From positions 1 to 64,000 of the forward strand of contig NZ_BCRJ01000030.1 in the NCBI RefSeq assembly GCF_001552535.1: a stretch of DNA of 64,000 bases, in the 5' to 3' direction. The notes below the pieces were generated by a model that ran no database searches, was not told the DNA's origin, and was given only the letters and a program-made list of their open reading frames with translations. The translations under genes and the position numbers were made by a program. Below are positions 10,527-19,305 of the stretch, one piece after another; position 1 is the first letter of the stretch; each line of letters starts with the position of its first letter. The stretch comes from Nocardioides jensenii JCM 1364 = NBRC 14755 (GTDB lineage: Bacteria > Actinomycetota > Actinomycetes > Propionibacteriales > Nocardioidaceae).

Positions 10527-11315
10527 ATGTTCTCCGACACCCTGAGGGCCGAAGTCGCCGCGGCGCTGGCCGACGCCGAACGGAGCCGCGTCGCTATCGC
10601 GCCGCTGCGTCAGACCTGGCCCGAGATCGACGTGGTCGACGCCTATGAGATCCAGTTGATCAACATCCGCCGGCGCTTGGCGCGCGGCGTCTCGGTCAAC
10701 GGCCACAAGGTCGGACTCTCGTCGAAGGCGATGCAGGAGATGATGGGTGTCGACGAGCCCGACTACGGCCACCTGCTCTCGGACATGCAGGTCCGTTCGG
10801 GGGTCCCGGTGCGAGTCAGTGACTACTGCACTCCACGGGTGGAGGTCGAGGTCGGCTTCATCCTCGGCGCCGCCCTGCCCACCGAAGGCTGCACCGAGGA
10901 CGACGTCATCGACGCCACGGAGCACGTCGCCCCGGCGATCGAGCTGATCGACTCGCGCATCGTCGACTGGGACATCACGATCGCCGACACGATCGCCGAC
11001 AACGCCTCGAGTGCCGGCTACGTCCTGGGCGACGAACGGGTTCGTCCCACTGACCTGGACCTGCGCGCCATCGAGGCGCGCCTGCTGTGCAACGGTGACC
11101 AGGTGGCAGAAGGGCGATCCGACGCAGTGCTGGGCAACCCCGTCACCGCGGTCGCCTGGCTGGCCAACAAGGTCGGCTCGTTCGGGGTCACGCTCGAGGC
11201 GGGTCACGTCATTCTGCCGGGAAGCGTGCACCGCGCGATCGACGTCCACCCCGGAGACGACTTCGAGGCGGTCTTCGACGGCCTCGGCAGCGTTCGACTG
11301 ACCTTCACCGACTGA
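10527..11315 (+). CDS. hsaE: 2-Hydroxyhexa-2,4-dienoate hydratase
   Basis: HsaE hydrates the 2-hydroxyhexa-2,4-dienoate released from rings A/B to 4-hydroxy-2-oxohexanoate. The product is 262 residues, the family size. Conserved stretches include [16 protein letters not shown], the substrate/metal region [10 protein letters not shown], and [16 protein letters not shown]. The ATG at 10527 lies exactly 7 bases after the -10-like TACCAT, so the message may be leaderless; ATG 10518 would fall inside that promoter element. hsaG follows after 10 bp and hsaF after that, the usual order for this module. Confidence 0.93.
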   Translation: MFSDTLRAEVAAALADAERSRVAIAPLRQTWPEIDVVDAYEIQLINIRRRLARGVSVNGHKVGLSSKAMQEMMGVDEPDYGHLLSDMQVRSGVPVRVSDYCTPRVEVEVGFILGAALPTEGCTEDDVIDATEHVAPAIELIDSRIVDWDITIADTIADNASSAGYVLGDERVRPTDLDLRAIEARLLCNGDQVAEGRSDAVLGNPVTAVAWLANKVGSFGVTLEAGHVILPGSVHRAIDVHPGDDFEAVFDGLGSVRLTFTD

Positions 11316-11325
11316 GGAGAGACCC

Positions 11326-12243
11326 ATGACCAGGCTGACCGCCGCGATCGTCGGACCGGGCAACATCGGCACCGACCTGCTCTACAAGCTGCTGCGCAGT
11401 GCCGAGAACGGCGGAAGCATCGAGCCACGGTGGATGATCGGCGTCGACCCGACCTCGGAGGGCCTCAAGCTGGCCGCCGGCAAGGGTCTCGAGGCCTCCC
11501 ACGAGGGCGTCGACTGGCTGCTCAAGCAGGACGAGCTGCCCGACCTGATCTTCGAGGCCACCAGCGCCTATGTGCACCGGGAGTACGCGCCGCGCTACCG
11601 GGAGGCGGGCATCCGGGCCATCGACCTGACCCCGGCCGCGGTCGGGCCCGCGGTGATCCCGCCGGTCAACGGCGAGGAGCACGTCGACGCCTGGAACGTC
11701 AACATGATCACCTGCGGGGGACAGGCCACCATTCCGATGGTGGCCGCCGTCTCCCGCGCCAGTGCGGTGTCGTACGCCGAGATCGTGGCGTCGGTCTCCA
11801 GCGCCTCGGCCGGCCCGGGCACCCGCGCCAACATCGACGAGTTCACCCGTACGACGAGCGCGGGCGTGGAGTCGATCGGTGGGGCCGCACGAGGCAAGGC
11901 GATCATCATCCTGAACCCGGCCGAGCCGCCGATGATCATGCGCGACACCATCTTCTGCGCCGTCGCCCCCGACGCCGACCGCGACGCGATCGCCGCCTCC
12001 GTGCACGAGATGGAGCGTGCCGTGCAGGAATACGTCCCGGGCTACCGGCTGCTCCAGGAGCCGCAGTTCGACGACGCGTCGGAGGCGACCCAGGGCCAGA
12101 CCAAGGTCAGCATCTTCGTCGAGGTCGAGGGGGCCGGCGACTTCCTGCCGCCCTACGCCGGCAACCTCGACATCATGACCGCAGCCGCCGCCCGCGTCGG
12201 TGAGAACATCGCGCGTTCGATCATCGCGCAGAGGGGTGCCTGA
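11326..12243 (+). CDS. hsaG: Propanal/acetaldehyde dehydrogenase (CoA-acylating)
   Basis: HsaG converts the propanal made by the aldolase HsaF to propionyl-CoA using NAD+ and CoA; the two normally form a channelling complex. The 305-residue protein has the N-terminal NAD fold [16 protein letters not shown] and the catalytic cysteine in [12 protein letters not shown]. It starts after AGGAGAG and ends one base before the hsaF start, so expression should be tightly coupled. Confidence 0.94.
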   Translation: MTRLTAAIVGPGNIGTDLLYKLLRSAENGGSIEPRWMIGVDPTSEGLKLAAGKGLEASHEGVDWLLKQDELPDLIFEATSAYVHREYAPRYREAGIRAIDLTPAAVGPAVIPPVNGEEHVDAWNVNMITCGGQATIPMVAAVSRASAVSYAEIVASVSSASAGPGTRANIDEFTRTTSAGVESIGGAARGKAIIILNPAEPPMIMRDTIFCAVAPDADRDAIAASVHEMERAVQEYVPGYRLLQEPQFDDASEATQGQTKVSIFVEVEGAGDFLPPYAGNLDIMTAAAARVGENIARSIIAQRGA

Positions 12244-12244
12244 C

Positions 12245-13354
12245 ATGGCCTTCCTGACCACCCCCGAGACCAACCAGCTGGCCCGTCGCTGGGCGGACCT
12301 GGCCACGGCCGAGCAGGTCACCGAGCAGACCGTGGGCCTCGACCTGCGGCTGACCGACACCTGCCTGCGTGACGGATCCCATCACAAGCGCCACCAGTTC
12401 GTGCCGCAGGAGGTGCGCGACATCGTGGCCGCACTCGACGGCGCCGGGATCCCGGTCATCGAGGTCACCCACGGCGACGGGCTCGGCGGCTCCTCGTTCA
12501 ACTACGGGTTCTCCAGGACTCCCGAGCAGGAGCTGATCAAGCTCGCCTCGGAGACCGCCCGACGGGCCAAGATCGCCTTCCTGATGCTTCCCGGGGTCGG
12601 CACCAAGGACGACATCCGGGCGGCTCAGGACAACGGTGGCCAGATCTGCCGCATCGCCACCCACTGCACCGAGGCCGACACGTCCGGGCAGCACTTCGCG
12701 TTGGCGCGTGAGCGCGGCCTGGAGACCGTCGGATTCCTGATGATGAGCCACACCCAACCGCCCGAGGTCTTGGCCAGGCAGGCCCGGATCATGGTCGACG
12801 CGGGTTGTCAGTGCGTCTATGTCGTCGACTCCGCGGGGGCGTTGATCATGGAGGGCGTCGGTGACCGGGTCGCCGCCGTGGTCGCCGAGATCGGCGGCGA
12901 GGCGACGGTGGGCTTCCACGGCCACGAGAACCTCGGCCTCGGCGTCGCGAACACGGTGATCGCGGCCAGGGCCGGGGCCACCCAGATCGACGGCTCCGTG
13001 CGGCGGTTCGGCGCGGGTGCGGGCAACACGCCGTTGGAGGCGTTCATCGGCGTCGCCGACAAGCTCGGCTGGAAGACCGGTGTCGACTTCCTGCAGGTCG
13101 TCGATGCCGCCGAGGACGTCGTACGCCCCGCCATGCCGGAGGAGTGCACGCTGAACCGGATGACGCTGATGATGGGCTATGCCGGCGTCTACTCCAGTTT
13201 CCTCAAGCACGCCGGCAATGCGGCCGAGCGGTACGGCGTCTCCGGCGCCCAGATCCTGCTCGAGGCCGGGCAGCGCAAGCTGATCGGCGGCCAGGAGGAC
13301 CAGCTCATCGACATCGCCCTGCAGCTGAAGGCGAAGCAGGACGCCAACCGCTGA
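12245..13354 (+). CDS. hsaF: 4-Hydroxy-2-oxohexanoate/oxovalerate aldolase
   Basis: HsaF is the Mn2+-dependent class II aldolase (DmpG family) that splits 4-hydroxy-2-oxohexanoate to pyruvate and propanal. [17 protein letters not shown] supplies the conserved Arg-Asp and base histidine, and [15 protein letters not shown] carries the metal-binding histidines. At 369 residues it is about 25 longer than typical homologues because of an N-terminal extension ([16 protein letters not shown]). The ATG at 12245 is only one base after the hsaG stop, so I kept it, although a shorter start is possible. Confidence 0.93.
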   Translation: MAFLTTPETNQLARRWADLATAEQVTEQTVGLDLRLTDTCLRDGSHHKRHQFVPQEVRDIVAALDGAGIPVIEVTHGDGLGGSSFNYGFSRTPEQELIKLASETARRAKIAFLMLPGVGTKDDIRAAQDNGGQICRIATHCTEADTSGQHFALARERGLETVGFLMMSHTQPPEVLARQARIMVDAGCQCVYVVDSAGALIMEGVGDRVAAVVAEIGGEATVGFHGHENLGLGVANTVIAARAGATQIDGSVRRFGAGAGNTPLEAFIGVADKLGWKTGVDFLQVVDAAEDVVRPAMPEECTLNRMTLMMGYAGVYSSFLKHAGNAAERYGVSGAQILLEAGQRKLIGGQEDQLIDIALQLKAKQDANR

Positions 13355-13389
13355 GGAGCGTGGTGGCGCGTCGGGTCCTCGCAGAAAAC

Positions 13390-13403
13390 AAGAACGTGTT
13401 CTA
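13390..13403. promoter_or_regulatory. KstR operator upstream of hsaA
   Basis: AAGAACGTGTTCTA matches the KstR consensus except for A instead of T at the first position; the core AGAACGTGTTCT is a good palindrome. A -10-like TAGTAT overlaps its right edge. It lies in the 89-bp gap between hsaF and hsaA, so hsaADCB probably has its own promoter. The same 14-mer occurs at 55322-55335. Confidence 0.85.
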
Positions 13404-13443
13404 GTATTGGTCGGGAGATCCCACCAAGCCAGGAGAACACGAC

Positions 13444-14610
13444 ATGTCGAAGCACGTCCTCGAGGCGGTTCGCGACCTGCTCCCCACCTTCCGGGAGCGC
13501 GCCGACGAGGCCGAGAAGCTGCGCCAGGTCCCTGACGCGTCGGTCAAGGCCCTGGAGGAGACCGGGTTCTTCCGGATGCTCCAGCCGCAGCGCTTCGACG
13601 GTCTCGAGAGCGATCCGGTCGACTTCTTCACCGCGGTCAAGGAGATCGCCTCCGCCGACGGGTCGACGGGCTGGATCTCCTCGGTGCTGGGCGTCCACCC
13701 CTGGCAGGTTGCGTTGTTCCCCGACGAGGCACAACAGGCCGTGTGGGGCTCCGACACCGCAACGCGCCTGTCATCCTCCTACGCTCCGACCGGAAAGGCG
13801 ACGCTGAGCGACGGCGGCTACACCCTGTCCGGCAAGTGGTCGTTCTCCAGTGGTTCGGGGCACGCCAGCTGGGTGCTGCTGGGTGGACTCGTGTTCAACG
13901 AGGACGGGAACGTGGTCGACTTCAAGACCTTCCTGGTGCCACGCGACGACTACGAGATCCTCGACGTCTGGAACGTGGTCGGCCTGCGTGGCACCGGATC
14001 GAACGACATCGTGGTCGACGACGTCTTCGTCCCGGCCGCGTTCACGCTCTCGATGAGCGACACCGGCCGTTGCTTCGGGCCCGGTCAGGAGCAGAACATC
14101 GCCGACCTCTACAAACTGCCGTTCCACTCTCTGTTCACCACCACCATCAGCAGCCCGATCGTCGGCATCGCCACCGGTGCCTACGCCGAGCACGTGGACA
14201 TGCAACAGAAGCGGGTACGCGCGGCGTACCTCGGTGAGAAGGCGTCCTCGGACCCGTTCGCCGCGGTGCGTATCGCGAAGGCGGGCTCCGAGATCGACGC
14301 GGCCTGGGCGCTGCTGATGAACAACATCCGTGAGGAGCAGGCCCACGTCGCGAAGGCCGAGAAGATCCCGCTCCAGCTGCGGCTGAAGGTACGCCGCGAC
14401 CAGGTGCTCGGCACCCAGCGCGCGATCGACGCGATCGACGCGCTGTTCGAGGCCTCGGGTGGTCGTGCGCTGGCCGAGGGAACGTACCTGCAACGGGCCT
14501 GGCGTGACGCGCACGCCGGCCGGGTGCACGCGGCCAACGACCCCGAGCGCGCCCTGAAGATGTTCGGCGACCTCGAGTTCGGCCACAAGATCGACCCGGG
14601 GATGTACTGA
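13444..14610 (+). CDS. hsaA: 3-HSA hydroxylase, oxygenase component
   Basis: HsaA is the reduced-flavin-dependent monooxygenase that hydroxylates 3-HSA to the catechol 3,4-DHSA, using reduced flavin from HsaB. It has the acyl-CoA dehydrogenase fold of the HpaB/HsaA group: 388 residues, ISSVLGVHPWQ in the N-terminal domain, and GKWSFSSGSGHASW in the beta domain. A clear AGGAGAA precedes the ATG. It is the first gene of an hsaA-hsaD-hsaC-hsaB run with almost no spacing, under a KstR site. Confidence 0.94.
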   Translation: MSKHVLEAVRDLLPTFRERADEAEKLRQVPDASVKALEETGFFRMLQPQRFDGLESDPVDFFTAVKEIASADGSTGWISSVLGVHPWQVALFPDEAQQAVWGSDTATRLSSSYAPTGKATLSDGGYTLSGKWSFSSGSGHASWVLLGGLVFNEDGNVVDFKTFLVPRDDYEILDVWNVVGLRGTGSNDIVVDDVFVPAAFTLSMSDTGRCFGPGQEQNIADLYKLPFHSLFTTTISSPIVGIATGAYAEHVDMQQKRVRAAYLGEKASSDPFAAVRIAKAGSEIDAAWALLMNNIREEQAHVAKAEKIPLQLRLKVRRDQVLGTQRAIDAIDALFEASGGRALAEGTYLQRAWRDAHAGRVHAANDPERALKMFGDLEFGHKIDPGMY

Positions 14611-14611
14611 C

Positions 14612-15520
14612 GTGACGCTGGCACAGGACGACGTGCGCCGCACCGCCACGGTCGACGGGATCACGATCAGCTACTACGACAGCTCCCCGTCGGACGAGGA
14701 GGTTGCGCAGCAACCGTCGCGAGACCGGGGGAGCAGGCTGCCGTTGGTGATGCTCCATGGTGGCGGCCCCGGCGCATCCGCATGGTCGAACTTCGGCGCG
14801 GCCCTTCCTGGCTTCGCCCAGGACTTCCGCACGATCCTCATCGACCAGCCGGGGTTCGGTGGCTCTGACAAACCGCCGGTGGAGGGCAACTACTACCGTT
14901 TCGCGGCGAAGTACGTCATCGGCCTGCTCGACCAGCTGGGCCTCGACCGCGTGCACCTGCTTGGCAACAGCCTCGGCGGCGGTACCGCCATGCGCCTTGC
15001 CCTCGAGCACCCCAGGCGCGTGGCGCGCCTGGTGCTGATGGGCCCGGGCGGCCTGTCCTTGAATCTCTTCCACGCCGACCCGACCGAGGGGGTCAGGCGG
15101 CTCATGGAGTTCGGTGCCAATCCGAGTCGTGAGGCGCTGAGGGCCTTCATCTCGACCATGGTGGTCAACCAGTCACTGGTCACCGACGAACTGGTCGAGG
15201 AGCGCTTCGCCGACGCGACCGCTCCCGGTTCCCGCGAGGCGATGGCCTCGATGGGCGCCTCGTTCTGGAACCCCGACACCTTCGAGGACGGCATGCTCTG
15301 GCGCGAGGCCCACAGGCTGCGCCAGCACACGCTGCTCACGTGGGGTCGCGAGGACAGGGTGAATCCGCTCGACGGTGCACTGGTTGCCCTGAAGCTGATC
15401 CCGAAGGCACAGCTGCACGTGTTCCCGAACTGCGGCCACTGGGCCCAGATCGAGGCTGCCGAGGAGTTCCGCCAGGTGACCACCCAGTTCCTGGACAACC
15501 ATGTGGAGAGGGCCAAATGA
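14612..15520 (+). CDS. hsaD: 4,9-DSHA hydrolase (meta-cleavage product hydrolase)
   Basis: HsaD is the alpha/beta hydrolase that cleaves the C-C bond of the ring-opened product 4,9-DSHA, giving HIP and a C6 dienoate. The triad is visible: Ser120 in GNSLGGG, Asp248 in GREDRVNPLD and His276 in NCGHWAQIE. LHGGGPGASAWSNF is the oxyanion-hole region typical of this subfamily. The GTG start lies one base after the hsaA stop, and the stop overlaps the hsaC start (ATGA). An acidic insert near residues 24-42 (SSPSDEEVAQQ) is longer than in most relatives. Confidence 0.95.
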   Translation: MTLAQDDVRRTATVDGITISYYDSSPSDEEVAQQPSRDRGSRLPLVMLHGGGPGASAWSNFGAALPGFAQDFRTILIDQPGFGGSDKPPVEGNYYRFAAKYVIGLLDQLGLDRVHLLGNSLGGGTAMRLALEHPRRVARLVLMGPGGLSLNLFHADPTEGVRRLMEFGANPSREALRAFISTMVVNQSLVTDELVEERFADATAPGSREAMASMGASFWNPDTFEDGMLWREAHRLRQHTLLTWGREDRVNPLDGALVALKLIPKAQLHVFPNCGHWAQIEAAEEFRQVTTQFLDNHVERAK

Positions 15521-16416
15521 CGATCGACATCAGGTCCATGGGCTACGTGCGCGTGGCCTCCACCCACCTCGACCAGTGGCGGCACTTCGGGTCGAAGGTC
15601 CTCGGCCTGGCCGAGGGGCGCGGCCCCGCCCCGGACAACCTCTACTTCCGCATCGACGAGGTCTCCGCCCGCCTGGTCGTGTTTCCCTCCGACGTCGACC
15701 GGCTCGAGGCCACTGGCTGGGAGGTGGCCGACCACCGGGCCCTGCAGGCCGCCCGTGACCACCTGCGCGAAGCCGGCGTCGCGTTCGAGGAAGGCACCCC
15801 GGAGGAGCTGGCCGAGCGACGCGTCCAGGAGCTGGTGCGCTTCCAGGACCCCTGGGACAACGTCTTCGAGCTCTTCCACGGCATCACCTACGAGGCGCGC
15901 CCCGTCGTGACGCCGTACGCCGCCAGCTTCGTCACCGGTGACCAGGGGATGGGCCACATTGTCGTCCCGGTCACCGACGACGTGGAAGCGCTGCGCTTCT
16001 ACACGGAGGTTCTGGGCTTCCGGCTCCGTGACTCGATGAGCATGCCCGGCGAGTTCGTCGGCAAGGAGCCGGGCTCCAAGGTCTGGCTGCGGTTCCTCGG
16101 CGTCAACCCGCGTCACCACTCGCTGGCCTTCCTGCCCATGCCGAATCCGGCCAGGTGCGTGCACATCATGCTCGAGGTGGAGAAGCTCGACGATGTCGGC
16201 CGCGCCCTCGAGCGGGTGCGCAAGAACAAGGCTCCGTTGTCGGCCACGCTCGGGCGCCACATGAACGACGAGATGGTGTCCTTCTACGTGAGGTCGCCCG
16301 GCGGGTTCGATGTCGAGTTCGGCACCGAGGGGCTGCAGGTCGATGATGCGCGCTGGGTCGCGCGGGAGTCGACGGCCGTGTCCTACTGGGGTCACGACTT
16401 CGGTGGCGGAGCCTGA
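15517..16416 (+). CDS. hsaC: 3,4-DHSA extradiol dioxygenase
   Basis: HsaC is the Fe(II) type I extradiol dioxygenase that opens aromatic ring A of 3,4-DHSA. The 299-residue product has the two vicinal-oxygen-chelate domains. Likely iron ligands are His147 (GMGHIVVP), His216 (RCVHIMLE) and Glu267 (FDVEFGTEG), with second-shell His200/201 in NPRHHSLAF. The ATG at 15517 overlaps the hsaD stop, and the protein begins with the usual IRSMGYVRV. Confidence 0.95.
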   Translation: MTIDIRSMGYVRVASTHLDQWRHFGSKVLGLAEGRGPAPDNLYFRIDEVSARLVVFPSDVDRLEATGWEVADHRALQAARDHLREAGVAFEEGTPEELAERRVQELVRFQDPWDNVFELFHGITYEARPVVTPYAASFVTGDQGMGHIVVPVTDDVEALRFYTEVLGFRLRDSMSMPGEFVGKEPGSKVWLRFLGVNPRHHSLAFLPMPNPARCVHIMLEVEKLDDVGRALERVRKNKAPLSATLGRHMNDEMVSFYVRSPGGFDVEFGTEGLQVDDARWVARESTAVSYWGHDFGGGA

Positions 16417-16432
16417 CGGGACAATGGGTGTC

Positions 16433-17065
16433 ATGACCGATCGAGAGATCCCCTCGGGGATGCGTGATGACGCGCGCGAGTCCTGGCCGCCCCAGACCCT
16501 GATCGAGTCCTTCCTCGGCAACTTCAACTTCGAGTTCCGTCCGGGCGAGGACACCGACATCGCCGACACGGCGGCTGCCCAGGCGGCGGCGCGCCGCTTC
16601 CGCGACGTCCTCGGTCGCTATGCCAGTGGCGTCACCGTGGTCACCTCGATGTCCGGTGACGAGCCGGTCGGGATGACCTGCCAGTCGTTCTCGTCGGTGT
16701 CCCTCGACCCGCCCCTGGTCACGTTCATCCCGGCGAAGACCTCCCGCGCCTGGCCGATGATCCAGCGCTCCGGGCACTTCTGCGTGAACTTCCTCGCCGA
16801 CGGCCAGGCCGACCTCTCCAACACCATGGCCAGCCGCGGTGTCGACAAGTTCGCCGGTCTCGCCTGGTCTCCCTCGAAGACCGGCGCACCACTGTTCGAC
16901 GGCATCGTGGGCTACGTCGACTGCACCATCCACGCCGTGCACGAGGCGGGTGACCACTACATCGTGGTCGGGCGGGTCCAGGACATGGACTTCACGGTTG
17001 ATCCGACCGGGGACTCGCCGGATCCACTGCTCTACTTCCAGGGCGCCTACCGCACCGTCACGTGA
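16433..17065 (+). CDS. hsaB: 3-HSA hydroxylase, flavin reductase component
   Basis: HsaB supplies reduced flavin to HsaA. The 210-residue protein contains the flavin-reductase split-barrel signature RYASGVTVVTS, followed by GMTCQSFSSVSLDPPLV, and the conserved SGHFCVNFLADGQ. An N-terminal extension of about 55 residues precedes the domain. The start is uncertain: ATG 16433 gives MTDREIPSG and ATG 16424 adds three residues; neither has a strong ribosome-binding site. It closes the hsaADCB run. Confidence 0.92.
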   Translation: MTDREIPSGMRDDARESWPPQTLIESFLGNFNFEFRPGEDTDIADTAAAQAAARRFRDVLGRYASGVTVVTSMSGDEPVGMTCQSFSSVSLDPPLVTFIPAKTSRAWPMIQRSGHFCVNFLADGQADLSNTMASRGVDKFAGLAWSPSKTGAPLFDGIVGYVDCTIHAVHEAGDHYIVVGRVQDMDFTVDPTGDSPDPLLYFQGAYRTVT

Positions 17066-17090
17066 ACCGGGTGGATGGAAGGATGCCCGT

Positions 17091-17594
17091 GTGAGCGACC
17101 CGGAGGCCGACCTCGACGAGCTGGGCGACGCGCTCGACCACGGAGTCGGCCGGGAGCGCGCGGATCCCGGTGCGGACTTCTCCGACCGCCTGGCGCGTCG
17201 ATTCCTCCGCCTGTGCGAGAACTCCGTCACCCGCGACCGGATGCTGCGCATGGTGCAGGCGAGTGTGTCCGACGCCGGGTCCGCGCAACGGTTCTACAGC
17301 TTCCTGAACAACCGGATGTCCGGCCTGGTCGGCCGCCGACGACGGGTGCAGATCTCCACCTCGCGCATGGAGCTGATCGGCTCCCAGCTGATGGGGATGG
17401 CCATGTTGCGCTACGTGCTGGAGGTGGAGCCGATCGCGTCGATGTCGATCGACGAGCTGGCGCCGATGGTGGCCGCCGGCGTACGCGGCGTGCTCCGCAG
17501 TGAGCCGGGCAGGGCCGCGGAGCCAGGAGCAGGCCCCGATCCGTTCGACAGCACCGCGTTGCTGCCCTACAAGGCGACCGGTCGGCCGCTCTGA
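17091..17594 (+). CDS. TetR-like C-terminal (ligand-binding) domain without a DNA-binding domain
   Basis: The 167-residue product matches, by its pattern of conserved residues, the C-terminal domain of actinobacterial TetR-type regulators: an FLRLCEN-like start, helices around RMLRMVQASVSD, then LIGSQLMGMAMLRYVLEVEPIASM and a final helix. The expected N-terminal helix-turn-helix of about 60 residues is absent, and the 25-bp gap to hsaB leaves no room for it. The GTG at 17091 is the only sensible start. It is probably co-transcribed with hsaADCB. It may be a domain remnant or a ligand-binding partner; I cannot decide. Confidence 0.65.
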   Translation: MSDPEADLDELGDALDHGVGRERADPGADFSDRLARRFLRLCENSVTRDRMLRMVQASVSDAGSAQRFYSFLNNRMSGLVGRRRRVQISTSRMELIGSQLMGMAMLRYVLEVEPIASMSIDELAPMVAAGVRGVLRSEPGRAAEPGAGPDPFDSTALLPYKATGRPL

Positions 17595-17654
17595 CTGTCT
17601 CGCCGTCCTGACCCACGACGTACGACGCCCGCGCAGCGCCGTACTCTGCACTGC

Positions 17655-18416
17655 GTGCGTGAAGACCTCCTGATCAGCCGTGGTGACGACATCGTCACCG
17701 TCACCTTCAACCGGCCCGAGCGCCACAACGCCTTCACCCAGGCCATGTACGCCGGCCTGCGCGACCTCTGCGCGGAGCTGCGCGAGGACGCCTCGGTGAA
17801 GGTGCTCGTGCTCCGCGGTGCCGGTGGCCGTGCGTTCGCGGCCGGGAACGAGATCTCAGACTTCGTCAACGCCGACGCAGTGGCCTACGAGACGTGGATC
17901 CGTGAGCTGCTGCAGTCGCTCTTCGAGCTACCGCAGGTCACCGTGGCTGCGGTCGAGGGCGTGTGCGTCGGCGGCGGTCTCGCCGTGGCCACACACTGCG
18001 ACCTGCGCATCGCGACGCCGGGCTCACGCTTCGGCTACCCGATCGCACGCACGCTCGGCAACGCACTGTCGGCGCCGATCGTCTACCGGTGCTCGTCGGT
18101 CTTCGGGGAGTCGCTGACCCGCGAGATGCTGCTGGCCTCGCGCCTCGTCGACGCCGAGCGGGCCTACGCCGTTGGTGCACTGATGGCAGTCACCGAGGAC
18201 CTCGACACCGAGCTGGCCAGCCTGGTCGACGGTATCCGCAAGGCGTCGGGGGTCACCCTGCGCACCACGAAGGCCCAGCTGACCGCACGCGCCGAGACCC
18301 TCGAAGCAGCGCCGTCGGATGACGACGACGTGCTCCGAGAGGTCTACACCGGCAGTGACTTCGCCGAGGGCGTGCGCGCGTTCCTGGCCAAGGAGAAGCC
18401 GGCCTTCAAGGCCTGA
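17655..18416 (+). CDS. Crotonase-fold protein lacking both hydratase glutamates
   Basis: The 253-residue protein has the crotonase fold, with the oxyanion-hole elements FAAGNEISDF and VCVGGGLAVATHCD. In classical enoyl-CoA hydratases the two catalytic glutamates lie in GGGCELA and in the FGxPE motif; here these read GGGLAVA and FGYPIARTLG, so both are missing. It may therefore be an isomerase, hydrolase or other CoA-binding crotonase rather than a hydratase. It starts with GTG 60 bp after the TetR-like gene and faces a converging lyase gene, so it may be the last gene of the hsa transcript. Confidence 0.75.
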   Translation: MREDLLISRGDDIVTVTFNRPERHNAFTQAMYAGLRDLCAELREDASVKVLVLRGAGGRAFAAGNEISDFVNADAVAYETWIRELLQSLFELPQVTVAAVEGVCVGGGLAVATHCDLRIATPGSRFGYPIARTLGNALSAPIVYRCSSVFGESLTREMLLASRLVDAERAYAVGALMAVTEDLDTELASLVDGIRKASGVTLRTTKAQLTARAETLEAAPSDDDDVLREVYTGSDFAEGVRAFLAKEKPAFKA

Positions 18417-18425
18417 GCGACGTGC

Positions 18426-19304
18426 TCAGGCGTCGAGCGCGGTGATCGCCTCGGCGATCGAGAGGGTGCGCTGCGCGGACTCGACGTGCAGGTTCTCGAC
18501 CATCTTGCCGTTGTAGGTCACCACGCCCGAGCCCTTGCCGTCCTCGAAGGCCTGGATCAGGCCCCGTGCGTCCTCGACCGCGGCCTCGCTGGGCGCGAAG
18601 GCTGTGTTGGCGCCCTCGACCTGGCCGGGGTGGATCAGCGTCTTCCCGTCGAAGCCCATCTGGCGACCCTGGTCGCACTCGGCGAGGAAGCCGTCGATGT
18701 TCTTGACGTCGTTGTAGACGCCGTCGATGACCGCGATGCCGGCGGCGCGGCCGGCGAGCAGAGCGGTGTGCAGGCTGGGCAGGATCGGTGCGCGGCCGGG
18801 GACGTGCTCGGCGTACAGCTCCTTGACCAGGTCGTTGGTGCCGAGCACGAACGCGCCGAGTCGCTCGGAGGCACGCGCGATCGAGAGCGCGTCGAGGATC
18901 GCGATGGGTGTCTCGACCATCGCCCACAGCTTCGTGTGCTCGGGTGCGCCCGCCTTCTCCATCGCGGCGACCAGTTGCTTCACCTCGTCGGCCGAGTTGA
19001 CCTTGGGCACGACGATCGCGGCCGGGCCGGCCTGCGAGGCGGCGACGATGTCGGCGTCGTGCCACTCGGTGCCGATGCCGTTGACCCGGATGGTGACCGT
19101 ACGACGACCGTAGTCACCGCTCGAGGCGGCGGCTGCGGCCGTCTCGCGGGCGGTCGGCTTGGCGTCGGGGGCCACCGCGTCCTCGAGGTCGAGGATCAGG
19201 CCGTCGCAGGCGATCGACTTGGCCTTCTCGAGAGCCCGCTCGTTGGAGCTGGGCATGTAGAGGACGGAACGGAGCGGAGTGAACGCGGAGCTGGTCTCGG
19301 GCAT
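18426..19304 (-). CDS. HpcH/HpaI aldolase-citrate lyase beta (CitE-like) CoA-ester lyase
   Basis: The 292-residue TIM-barrel protein has CitE-like signatures: LRSVLYMPSSNERALEKA at the start, LDLEDAVAP with the metal-coordinating acidic residues, the general-region motif AMVETPIAIL, and GFDGKTLIHPGQV near the end. Relatives cleave or thiolyse malyl-, methylmalyl- or citramalyl-CoA. It is translated directly after a longer paralogue (ends at 19306), so the two may form a functional pair. Substrate is not deducible. Confidence 0.82.
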   Translation of the reverse strand: MPETSSAFTPLRSVLYMPSSNERALEKAKSIACDGLILDLEDAVAPDAKPTARETAAAAASSGDYGRRTVTIRVNGIGTEWHDADIVAASQAGPAAIVVPKVNSADEVKQLVAAMEKAGAPEHTKLWAMVETPIAILDALSIARASERLGAFVLGTNDLVKELYAEHVPGRAPILPSLHTALLAGRAAGIAVIDGVYNDVKNIDGFLAECDQGRQMGFDGKTLIHPGQVEGANTAFAPSEAAVEDARGLIQAFEDGKGSGVVTYNGKMVENLHVESAQRTLSIAEAITALDA

Positions 19305-19305
19305 C

